A stretch of DNA of 6,378 bases, taken from NCBI GenBank assembly GCA_035634055.1, contig DASQDR010000117.1:1-6378 (forward strand), in the 5' to 3' direction. The translations under genes and the position numbers were made by a program. Every line of letters starts with the position of its first letter. Within the stretch, counting starts at the first letter, position 1. Below the pieces are notes generated by a model that saw only the letters and a program-made list of their open reading frames with translations, had not been told where the DNA came from and ran no database searches. Shown here piece by piece: positions 1 through 6,140 of this stretch. Source of the stretch: JAICTV01 sp035634055. GTDB taxonomy: Bacteria > Planctomycetota > Phycisphaerae > Tepidisphaerales > Tepidisphaeraceae.

Positions 1-485
1 ACCAGCTTGTTGTCCAGCGTCCACGCCGGCGCGATGGCGCCCATGCCGCTGAACGCCTCATCGGAAGCCTTGAGGGTAGCGCTGGGGTTGAAGCGGCCGC
101 CGGGGCCGAACCGCTCGTCCGGCGTGCCGTCGGCGTTCAGCACCAGCACGGTGTCGTACTCGCTGATGGCGATCCGCCCGTCCGGGGCTATGGCGAACTG
201 CTGCGCGTGCTGCGGGCCGGTGGTCAGCACGTCGCCGTCCCCGCCGCCGAACGTGAGGTCCGGCGAGCCGTCGGGGTTCATGCGGCGGATGTGAAGCTTG
301 CCGTTGCTGCCGTAGCTGGTGGTGACGGCGGCGACGATCTTCCCGTCGGGCGCCTCGGCGACCCAGCGGATGATGTCGCGCTGGTCGACGCGGTACGCGA
401 CCGCCCCGCCAGCGCCGAAAGTGGGATCGAGTTGTCCGGCGGCGAGGAAGCGCCGCGGTTCGAGCGATTGCACGTGGTGGGTCAT
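1..485 (-). CDS. LEPR-type delta-60 repeat protein, N-terminal part only (gene 4, runs off left edge)
   Basis: An open frame starts at ATG 485-483, overlaps the gene 3 stop as ATGA, and continues without a stop for 161 codons to the window edge. It begins MTHHVQS followed by LEPRRFLAAG at 8-17, so its pre-motif segment is the shortest of the four. Delta-60 repeats follow: LDPTFGAGG (19-27), then PDGKIVAAV (46-54), RMNPDGSPDLTFGGG (68-82), PDGRIAISE (101-109), and VLNADGTPDERFGPGG (115-130). A third first-half unit starts near 155-161 (LDNKL). This is the same half-repeat order as in genes 1-3, so a seven-bladed propeller and an RTX C-terminus are expected beyond the edge, but that part is not visible. 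The start is supported by the GAGG site and the motif position. It may be complete or truncated outside the window. Confidence 0.9.
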   Translation of the reverse strand, partial: MTHHVQSLEPRRFLAAGQLDPTFGAGGAVAYRVDQRDIIRWVAEAPDGKIVAAVTTSYGSNGKLHIRRMNPDGSPDLTFGGGDGDVLTTGPQHAQQFAIAPDGRIAISEYDTVLVLNADGTPDERFGPGGRFNPSATLKASDEAFSGMGAIAPAWTLDNKL

Positions 486-2377
486 GCGGTGGCCTCGAGG
501 ATGTTTTCGACCGCGTCGAACGAATCTTCGTCATCCCGCGCCGCCGAATCGGCGCCGGCCCCGCCCTTGACGATATCGGACGAATCGGGCCCGCCGAACA
601 AGCGGTCGTTGCCGCCGGCGCCGGAGAGGGTGTCGACGCCGCCGTTGCCGAACAGGTCATCCTTGCCGGCGCCGCCGAGGCAGTAGTCGTTGCCGTCGCC
701 GCCGACGAGGACATCGTCTCCGTCGTTGCCGAACAGGTGATCTCGTCCCGCGCCGCCCAGGAAGACGTCGGCGCCGCTGCCGCCGTTGAGGGTGTCGTCG
801 CCGTCCCCGCCGTCGCAGTAGCCGCCCTTGGCGCCCGCCCCGATGGTGAACCCGTCGTTGCCGCCGAAGGTGAAGGCGGCGAAGCGCTTGACCTTGGACG
901 GCGCGAACGAGCGCACGTGCTCGTTCACGCGGACGATGAGCCGCCCGTCGCGGGCGCGGAGGCCGACCGAGACGGTGTCGCCGTCGGCGGTCCCGTCGAT
1001 CAGCAGCGTGCCCCTGGCGTTAAGGCGCACGGGCGGGTCGCCCTGGAGGCGGCGCGTCGACCAGTAGGTGGGATCGACGCCATTGTCGCGGCCCGCGGTG
1101 GCGAGGACCGGCTTGCCGTCGGGCGCGACGGTGACGGCGGTGTTCAGGTACCACGCGCCGTTCTGCCCAAAGCGCGCAACGCCTCCGCCGCCCTCGTTGC
1201 CGCCGAAGGTCGTGTCCAGAGTGCCGTTGGCGTTGTAACGCGCGAGCAGGAGTTGCGCGTCGGGGACAATGTCGCCATGATTCTCGGTGGCGGCGGCGTA
1301 AAAGCGGCCGTCGCCGAGCAGGTGCAGCGAGCCGAACGCGGAGGTGAGCTTGCGGTTGAAGGTGGTGACGATCTGCCCGTCGTTGTCGAACGTGGTGTCC
1401 AGCGCCCCCGCCGGCGTCACCTTGGCAATTGCCAGGCGCTGCCCGAAGTGACCGACGCCGATGACCGAGCCATCTGAGGCGACGTCGATATCGGTGAACT
1501 GTCCCCCCAGCGTCGCGTGCACGAACGCCGATGCCTCGCCGGCCGATCCGAACGTCGCATCGGCGCCGCCATCGGCGTGGAAGCGGAGAAACCGGACGAA
1601 GTTCTGGCGGAGGTCCGGGTCGTTGGCGCTGTAGGTGTCGCCGTGCAGGGCGACGACGATCTTCCCATCCGGGGCCAACGCCACCTGGTCCCACTGCTGG
1701 GTGGTCGTCGAGCTTTGGGGCGGGCGCGGGGTCTGGAGCTTGCCGTCGGTGCTGAAGCCGGTGTCCGGCGAACCGTCAGCCTTGAAGACCGCGATGGCGT
1801 TGACGCGGGCGTGCTCGTCCGGGTCGCTGGTGTCCGACGCGAACCCGACCAGCGCGATGCGGCCGTCGGGCGCAAGGTCGGCGTCAAGCGCCTCGTGCTG
1901 ACCGTCGAAGGTCATCTTGGCAAAGCCGGCAGGCGTGCCCGCGGGGCTGCCGTGTGCGGTGCCGCCGAAGCTGGTGTCGGCCGAGCCGTCCGCGTTCAGC
2001 CGCGCGACGGTGTACGTGCTGCCGGCGAGGAGGATCTTGGCGCCGGCGAGCTGGCGGACCATCACGATCCGGCCGAGGCGCGACAGCTCGCTCGTCGCGG
2101 TGAAGCTCGAATCCGCCGAGCCGTCCGCCAGGTAGCGGACGAGCTTGGGCGTCGCGTTCACGTTGGATGCCCCGCTGGTTTGGCCGGCGACGAGCAACTT
2201 GCCATCGCGCTGCGCGGCCGTCGCGTGGACGGCGCCGAAGCTGGCGCCGAACGATTGCTTCACGACGCCGCCCGAGCCGAACGTCGGGTCCAGGTCCGCT
2301 GCCGCCATCAGGCGGCGCGGCTCGAGCGCTTCGACCGGGCGGGCGTAGCGGGGGACGCGATGCTTCAGCTTCTGCAT
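482..2377 (-). CDS. LEPR-type delta-60 beta-propeller protein with RTX calcium-binding C-terminus (gene 3)
   Basis: This 631-residue paralog is closest to gene 1 in its C-terminal region. Residues 1-17 are basic (MQKLKHRVPRYARPVEA), then LEPRRLMAAA at 18-27, with no hydrophobic signal-peptide core. Residues 28 to about 446 hold delta-60 repeats. Clear units are RLNADGSADTSFGG (126-139), VFKADGSPDTGFSTDG (197-212), RFHADGGADATFGSAG (265-280) and RYNANGTLDTTFGG (380-393). Both half-motifs occur seven times; the PDG(K/R)-type half lies near 57, 111, 170, 236, 301, 355 and 419. Residues 451-504 are the linker (APSKVKRFAAF). Residues 505-610 are about ten RTX nonapeptides, including a cysteine-containing copy. 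The tail is DSFDAVENILEATA. Within RTX, 33 of 37 residues match gene 1 (gene 3 residues 559-595). Cysteine 521 just before the RTX block is specific to this copy. The stop TGA overlaps the start of gene 4. Predicted secreted or surface location; ligand unknown. Confidence 0.94.
   Translation of the reverse strand: MQKLKHRVPRYARPVEALEPRRLMAAADLDPTFGSGGVVKQSFGASFGAVHATAAQRDGKLLVAGQTSGASNVNATPKLVRYLADGSADSSFTATSELSRLGRIVMVRQLAGAKILLAGSTYTVARLNADGSADTSFGGTAHGSPAGTPAGFAKMTFDGQHEALDADLAPDGRIALVGFASDTSDPDEHARVNAIAVFKADGSPDTGFSTDGKLQTPRPPQSSTTTQQWDQVALAPDGKIVVALHGDTYSANDPDLRQNFVRFLRFHADGGADATFGSAGEASAFVHATLGGQFTDIDVASDGSVIGVGHFGQRLAIAKVTPAGALDTTFDNDGQIVTTFNRKLTSAFGSLHLLGDGRFYAAATENHGDIVPDAQLLLARYNANGTLDTTFGGNEGGGGVARFGQNGAWYLNTAVTVAPDGKPVLATAGRDNGVDPTYWSTRRLQGDPPVRLNARGTLLIDGTADGDTVSVGLRARDGRLIVRVNEHVRSFAPSKVKRFAAFTFGGNDGFTIGAGAKGGYCDGGDGDDTLNGGSGADVFLGGAGRDHLFGNDGDDVLVGGDGNDYCLGGAGKDDLFGNGGVDTLSGAGGNDRLFGGPDSSDIVKGGAGADSAARDDEDSFDAVENILEATA
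493..496 (-). promoter_or_regulatory. Ribosome binding site of gene 4, inside the end of gene 3
   Basis: The minus strand reads GAGG within the last codons of gene 3, 7 bases before the ATG at 485. Good spacing supports the overlapping start and translational coupling to gene 3. Confidence 0.65.
548..865 (-). repeat. RTX nonapeptide array of gene 3
   Basis: About ten tandem RTX nonapeptides run from GGNDGFTIG to GGAGAD. Good copies include GGDGDDTLNGG, GAGRDHLFGN and GGVDTLSGA. One unit (PDSSDIVKGG) is irregular, and the equivalent unit is also irregular in genes 1 and 2, so the irregularity is inherited. Calcium binding is inferred from the family. Confidence 0.88.
647..694. repeat. 48-base direct repeat, copy in gene 3
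   Basis: These 48 bases are identical, in the same orientation, to 4455-4502 in gene 1. They encode part of the RTX stretch NDYCLGGAGKDDLFG in both. Identity extends through all third codon positions, while sequence on both sides differs. Confidence 0.85.
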
Positions 2378-2446
2378 GTAACCTCATCGCGAAAGTTTGC
2401 GCCGCCGCTACGCCCCCGCACGTGCGGTTGGCAGTGGCCGGCGGGA
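2378..2446 (-). other. 69-base gap between genes 2 and 3, with a perfect 12-base palindrome
   Basis: The spacer holds the ribosome binding site of gene 3 and a perfect palindrome, CCGCACGTGCGG, at 2416-2427. In RNA it could form a 4-base-pair stem with an ACGT loop, extendable by GCC/GGC across a small internal loop. No U-run follows, so it does not look like an intrinsic terminator. No promoter is evident. Confidence 0.5.
2382..2385 (-). promoter_or_regulatory. Ribosome binding site of gene 3
   Basis: The minus strand reads GAGG, only 4 bases before the ATG at 2377. This is shorter than usual spacing and weaker than the site of gene 1. No better in-frame ATG lies nearby, so the start is kept. 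Confidence 0.5.
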
Positions 2447-4246
2447 CTATTCACCGGTCGTGGTCAGCAGGGATTCGATCCCCTCGCGGGTGTCCTTGTC
2501 GTCGGCGGCGGCGGTGTCGGTGCCGGCGCCGCCGAGGAGGGTGTCGGCGTCGTCGGGGCCGCCGAAGATGCGGTCGTTGCCGCCGGCGCCGCTGATCGTG
2601 TCGTTGCCGCCGTTGCCGTACATGATGTCGTTGCCCGCGCCGCCGAGGAGGTAGTCGGCGCCGCCCTCGCCGACCATGCGGTCGTTGCCGCCGTTGCCGT
2701 ACATTTTGTCCGCGCCGAGCCCGCCGACGATGATGTCGTCGAGCGCGCCGCCGGTGAGGGTGTCGTGGCCGTCCTCGCCGCCGATGTAGGCGCCGCGGAT
2801 GCCCTCGCCGATGGTCATGGTGTCGTTGCCCGCGCGGCCGAAGAGCGCGATGCGCTTGATCTTGGACGGGGCGTAGGCGCGGGACTCGTTTCCGATCCAG
2901 ACGACGACGCGGCTGTCGCGGGCGCGGAAGCGGACGCCCATGTCGTCGCCGCCGATGGTGCCGGTGACGATCAGCGTCCCCTTGCTGTTGAGCGAGACGG
3001 TGCCCAGCTCGAGCGGGCCGGTGTCGAGGCGCAGGACCTCGAAGCTGCCGCCGTCGGCGGTGAAGCGCTTGCCGCTGACCAGCACCTTGCCGTCGGGCTG
3101 CACGAGGGCGCGGCCGTTGTCCTGAACCTTGGGGAAGCTCGCGCCCGTCAAACCGTACGTGGCGTCGAGCGAGCCGTCGATGCCGCTGAAGCGCATCACG
3201 AGCCACCCGTACTGGCTGGAACTGTAGTCGTACGGGCCGCCGCCGATGAGCAGGATATTGCCGTCCGGCTGCACGCCGATCTGCCGCGGCGGGGCCGGGT
3301 AGTACTTGTTGTTGGCGTCGGGCAGCGTGATGGCGCTGGTGGTGAGCGTGAGCGTGCCGTTGTTGTTGAAGCGGCGGAGCTTGAGCCCCGTGCCGTCCTG
3401 CCCGAGGTGGTAAATGGTGCCGTCAGGCTCGACGTGGAACGCCTGGGTGTAGATGTACTGGTCGTTGGAGGCGACCGCGTCGATGTACCCCGCCCCGCCG
3501 CCAAAGGTGTCGTCCGGCTTGCCGTCGCTGGTGAACTTGGTGACGCGCAGGTCGTCGAAGGACGTGCCGCTGTCGTCCTGGTAGTCGGCGCACACGAGGA
3601 TGCGCCCGTCGGCGGTCACGTCCAGGCCGGTGAGCGTGTCGGGGTTGCTGGGAAGGGTCGCCTTGCCGGCGGTGCCGAAGCTGGTGTCCTGCGTCCCGTC
3701 GGCATTGAGGCGGATGAGGGTGGCCTTGTTTAGCCCGCCCAGGTTGCTGGAGTACGGCCCGCCGAGGATGACCAGCTTCCCCTCCTGCCACGCGAGGCGC
3801 GAGGCGGCGTAGCCGAGGTTGAGGACCGCCTTGCCGTCGCCGTCGAAGGAGGTGTCCGGCGATCCGTCCGCCTTGAACACGCCGACCAGCGTCTCGGTCG
3901 TCTTGGACGTGGGCGCGATGTAGGCGATCTTGCCGTCGGTCCCGCTGACGTCGAAGAACGGGGTGCCGCTGATCTCGGTGAGGGTGGCGCCGCCCTTGAA
4001 GGTGGAGTCGGTCGAGCCGTTGGTCTCCAGCCGCGCCAGGCGGAACCCGCCGACGTCCTGCCGCTGGAGGATGATCCGGCCGTCGGGTTGGAGGCCGAGG
4101 AGTTGGCCGGAGCCGAACGTCATGGGCGAGCGGCCGTCGCCGTCGAAGGTGTTGTCGAGCTGCCCCGCATCCGCCATCAGCCGGCGCTGCTCGAGCCGCT
4201 CCACCTGAACGCCGGTGCCGCCGAGAATTGTCACTTGCTTAGCCAT
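2447..4246 (-). CDS. LEPR-type delta-60 beta-propeller protein with RTX calcium-binding C-terminus (gene 2)
   Basis: This 599-residue paralog of genes 1 and 3 is more diverged. The N-terminus MAKQVTILGGTGVQVER leads into LEQRRLMADA (19-28), with Gln in place of the usual Pro and no clear hydrophobic signal-peptide core. Residues 28 to about 410 are delta-60 repeats. The PDG(K/R) half occurs near 54, 103, 154, 212, 274, 327 and 383. The LDxTFG half occurs near 30, 80, 130, 186, 246, 299 and 360. The sixth copy (RFNNNGTLTLTTSA) has lost the D-x-x-F-G core. Residues 417-471 are the beta-rich linker (APSKIKRIALF). Residues 472-577 are about ten RTX nonapeptides, without the cysteine copy of genes 1 and 3. 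The tail is DTREGIESLLTTTGE. The frame is open upstream to 4774, but that part is out-of-frame reading of the gene 1 RTX block. ATG 4246 is chosen because it has a ribosome binding site and places the LEPR-like motif near the N-terminus, as in the paralogs. The stop is TAG. Function beyond a calcium-stabilised propeller is unknown. Confidence 0.93.
   Translation of the reverse strand: MAKQVTILGGTGVQVERLEQRRLMADAGQLDNTFDGDGRSPMTFGSGQLLGLQPDGRIILQRQDVGGFRLARLETNGSTDSTFKGGATLTEISGTPFFDVSGTDGKIAYIAPTSKTTETLVGVFKADGSPDTSFDGDGKAVLNLGYAASRLAWQEGKLVILGGPYSSNLGGLNKATLIRLNADGTQDTSFGTAGKATLPSNPDTLTGLDVTADGRILVCADYQDDSGTSFDDLRVTKFTSDGKPDDTFGGGAGYIDAVASNDQYIYTQAFHVEPDGTIYHLGQDGTGLKLRRFNNNGTLTLTTSAITLPDANNKYYPAPPRQIGVQPDGNILLIGGGPYDYSSSQYGWLVMRFSGIDGSLDATYGLTGASFPKVQDNGRALVQPDGKVLVSGKRFTADGGSFEVLRLDTGPLELGTVSLNSKGTLIVTGTIGGDDMGVRFRARDSRVVVWIGNESRAYAPSKIKRIALFGRAGNDTMTIGEGIRGAYIGGEDGHDTLTGGALDDIIVGGLGADKMYGNGGNDRMVGEGGADYLLGGAGNDIMYGNGGNDTISGAGGNDRIFGGPDDADTLLGGAGTDTAAADDKDTREGIESLLTTTGE
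2516..2833 (-). repeat. RTX nonapeptide array of gene 2
   Basis: About ten tandem RTX nonapeptides run from AGNDTMTIG to GGAGTD. Units such as GGNDRMVGE, GAGNDIMYG and GGNDTISGA keep the calcium-binding Gly-x-Asp pattern. Methionines replace several of the hydrophobic leucines seen in the paralogs. The last units (SGAGGNDRIFGG) match genes 1 and 3 closely. Confidence 0.88.
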
Positions 4247-4301
4247 GGCCGATGCCCTCGTTCTACTGCGCGTGCTCCCCCGCCAGGATCCGTAGGCGAT
4301 T
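4247..4301 (-). other. 55-base gap between genes 1 and 2
   Basis: This short spacer has no terminator-like hairpin with a U-run and no visible promoter. Its main content is the ribosome binding site of gene 2. The spacing fits co-transcription of genes 1 and 2. Confidence 0.5.
4255..4259 (-). promoter_or_regulatory. Ribosome binding site of gene 2
   Basis: The minus strand reads GAGGG, 8 bases before the ATG at 4246. It supports this start within a reading frame that stays open far upstream into gene 1. Confidence 0.65.
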
Positions 4302-6140
4302 TTAGCCGAGTAACGTTTCAACGGCGTCGCGGGAGTCAAGCGGGTCGTTGGCGGCGCTGTCGGTGCCGGCGCCCCCGTAGATCTTGTCCGCAGAGTCGCC
4401 GCCGAAGAGCCGGTCGTTTCCGCCGGCGCCGCTGAGGGTGTCGGTCCCCTCGTCGCCGAACAGGTCATCCTTGCCGGCGCCGCCGAGGCAGTAGTCGTTG
4501 CCCGCGCCGCCGAGGATCTTGTCGTCGCCGTCGTTGCCGGAGGCTCGATCGTTGCCGCCGCCGCCGAGCAGGACATCGCCGCCGGTCCCGCCATTGAGCG
4601 TGTCCGCCCCGTCGCCGCCGTCGACGTAAGTCCCGCGCACGCCCGCGCCGACGGTGACGGTGTCGTTGCCGCCCAAAGCGAAGATCGCGATGCGCTTGAC
4701 CTTCGACGGCGAGAACGACTGCGCGTAGTCGCCGAGCCGCACCACCAGCCGGCCGTCGCGGGCGCGGATGCCAAGGCTAATGGCGTCGGCGTCGTTGGTG
4801 GTCGTGTAGAGCAGCGAGCCCTTCGCGTTCAGCACCGGGCGGCGCGGCCCGCCGGCGCCGGGCTGGAGGCGCGTGATGCTCCAGTCGCCGGCGTTGCCCG
4901 CCGACGCCGCGGTCCGCCCGCCGACGAGCACCGTGCCGTTGTCGTTCACCCGCGCCGTTGCGCCGTTGGGGACGGTGGCGATGCCGTTGAAGCCGTAGGT
5001 GTAATCTGCCAGGCCCGCGGCGCTGTAGCGCGTCACCGAGCCGTTGTCGGACAGGAAGATCTCGCCCGTGCCGGCCGCGATGCCGACGCGCTGCGGGAAA
5101 CGGCCCTGGCGGTCGAAGCTGGCGGCGAAGCCATCGGCCGGGTCGCCGCCGGCGTCGAACTTCCGCAGCGACAGCGTCAGCGACCCCTCGTTGCTCAGCA
5201 CCACCGCCGTGCCGTCCGGCAACACGTCCATGTCCAGCGCCTGCGACATCGCGCCGTCTGTCGTTCCGAAGGCGACCACGCCGCCCGTGCCATAGCCGGC
5301 GTCCAGTTGGCCGTTGGCGGCCAGGCGGTAGAGCTCCTGCCCGCGGCTCTCGCCGCCGCCCTGGCTGCCGGGGAGGGTGTCGATGAAATCCGTGACGAGC
5401 ATGATTCGCCCGTCGGGCAGGACCTCCATGTCGTGCACGCCGTGCCCGTGGTTGAGCGAGGTCGTGCCGGTCGCCGCCTGCGTGCCGGCGCCAAAGCCGG
5501 TGTCCTGCGCCCCGTTGGCGTTGTAGCGGCGAATCAGGACGGGGTCGCGCATCCAGGCGGGCCAGGGGTCGGGGGCGTTCGGCGCGGGCGGCGCGACGTC
5601 GTCGGCGTCGTAGCCGGTGCCGGCGACGATCAATCGCCCGTCGGACTGGAAGCCGACCTTGTCGAACGTCAGGAACAGCGCGTCGGTCTGAATTCGCCCG
5701 TCGGTGCTGAAGGAGGTGTCCAGCGCGCCGTTGGCCGTGAACATCGCGACGCCGCTCGGCGCGCCGGTGGCGGTGGTGCTGTAGACCGAGGCAAACCGGC
5801 CGCTGCTCATGTCGACCGCGATCGCGCCGGGCAGGTCCGCCTGCGGGGCGAGGATTGGCGTCACCACCTTTCCGCCGGTGCCGAAGGTGGTGTCGAGCGA
5901 GCCATTGGCGTTGAAGCGCGCGACGGCGAGGCTGTGGCCGGAATCGACCCACCCGAAGGCGAGCAGCTTCCCATCGGGCGCCGGGAGCATTTGCGTGACC
6001 ACTTCGCCGTCGCCGCCGAAGTCGACGGCGATCCCGCCACCGGTGGCGAAGGTGGAATCGACCTCGCCGCCGGCCATCAGTCGCCGCGGCTCGAGCCGCT
6101 CCACCCGCTTGGGGCGAGGTGGGCTACGCTTGATCATCAT
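4302..6140 (-). CDS. LEPR-type delta-60 beta-propeller protein with RTX calcium-binding C-terminus (gene 1)
   Basis: This is a predicted exported protein of 612 residues. Residues 1-15 are basic and proline-rich, followed by the motif LEPRRLMA (16-23). There is no hydrophobic signal-peptide core. Residues 24 to about 430 hold delta-60 repeats (TIGR02608 / DUF5122 propeller type). The F-x-x-x-G half, such as RFNANGSLDTTFGTGG near 75-90, occurs seven times. The PDG(K/R) half occurs seven times, near 55, 112, 166, 242, 308, 357 and 400, giving a closed seven-bladed propeller. Residues 436-489 form a beta-rich linker with SPSKVKRIAIF. Residues 490-596 are about ten RTX nonapeptides (GGxGxDxLxG) that should bind calcium in a parallel beta-roll. 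The tail is DSRDAVETLLG. The sixth repeat (KFDAGGDPADGF) is degenerate. A proline-rich insertion at about 177-200 lengthens one propeller loop. The start is the first ATG after the GGGGAGG site; ATG at 6137 is equally possible. The stop is TAA. It is the first gene of the cluster. Ligand and role are unknown. Confidence 0.93.
   Translation of the reverse strand: MMIKRSPPRPKRVERLEPRRLMAGGEVDSTFATGGGIAVDFGGDGEVVTQMLPAPDGKLLAFGWVDSGHSLAVARFNANGSLDTTFGTGGKVVTPILAPQADLPGAIAVDMSSGRFASVYSTTATGAPSGVAMFTANGALDTSFSTDGRIQTDALFLTFDKVGFQSDGRLIVAGTGYDADDVAPPAPNAPDPWPAWMRDPVLIRRYNANGAQDTGFGAGTQAATGTTSLNHGHGVHDMEVLPDGRIMLVTDFIDTLPGSQGGGESRGQELYRLAANGQLDAGYGTGGVVAFGTTDGAMSQALDMDVLPDGTAVVLSNEGSLTLSLRKFDAGGDPADGFAASFDRQGRFPQRVGIAAGTGEIFLSDNGSVTRYSAAGLADYTYGFNGIATVPNGATARVNDNGTVLVGGRTAASAGNAGDWSITRLQPGAGGPRRPVLNAKGSLLYTTTNDADAISLGIRARDGRLVVRLGDYAQSFSPSKVKRIAIFALGGNDTVTVGAGVRGTYVDGGDGADTLNGGTGGDVLLGGGGNDRASGNDGDDKILGGAGNDYCLGGAGKDDLFGDEGTDTLSGAGGNDRLFGGDSADKIYGGAGTDSAANDPLDSRDAVETLLG
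4353..4673 (-). repeat. RTX nonapeptide array of gene 1
   Basis: About ten tandem copies of the hemolysin-type calcium-binding nonapeptide (Pfam HemolysinCabind), running from GGNDTVTVG to GGAGTDSAA. The Asp/Asn and Gly positions that bind calcium in this family are mostly kept. One copy carries cysteine (NDYCLGG), shared with gene 3 and uncommon in RTX repeats. At DNA level the array is a GC-rich, loosely periodic block. Confidence 0.88.
4455..4502. repeat. 48-base direct repeat, copy in gene 1
   Basis: This is the partner of 647-694, about 3.8 kb away. The corresponding RTX units of gene 2 differ in protein and DNA, so the identity is specific to genes 1 and 3. Confidence 0.85.

Noticed and set aside
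548..865. Short periodic GCC/GTC-rich DNA repeats that resemble a satellite or CRISPR-like array
   Set aside because: The periodicity follows the nine-residue RTX protein repeat. Units are degenerate, contiguous and in frame, with no constant repeat plus unique spacer pattern.
1517..3733. 738-codon open frame on the plus strand opposite genes 2 and 3
   Set aside because: It is antisense to two well-supported genes, spans the gap between them, and has the Val/Ala/Gly/Arg/Asp-rich, motif-free composition typical of the opposite strand of GC-rich coding DNA.
4247..4774. Extension of gene 2 upstream to a start at 4774
   Set aside because: This part reads the gene 1 RTX block in a wrong frame (Ala/Arg/Ser/Thr-rich). 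The true gene 2 start at 4246 has a ribosome binding site and the LEPR-like motif just after it.
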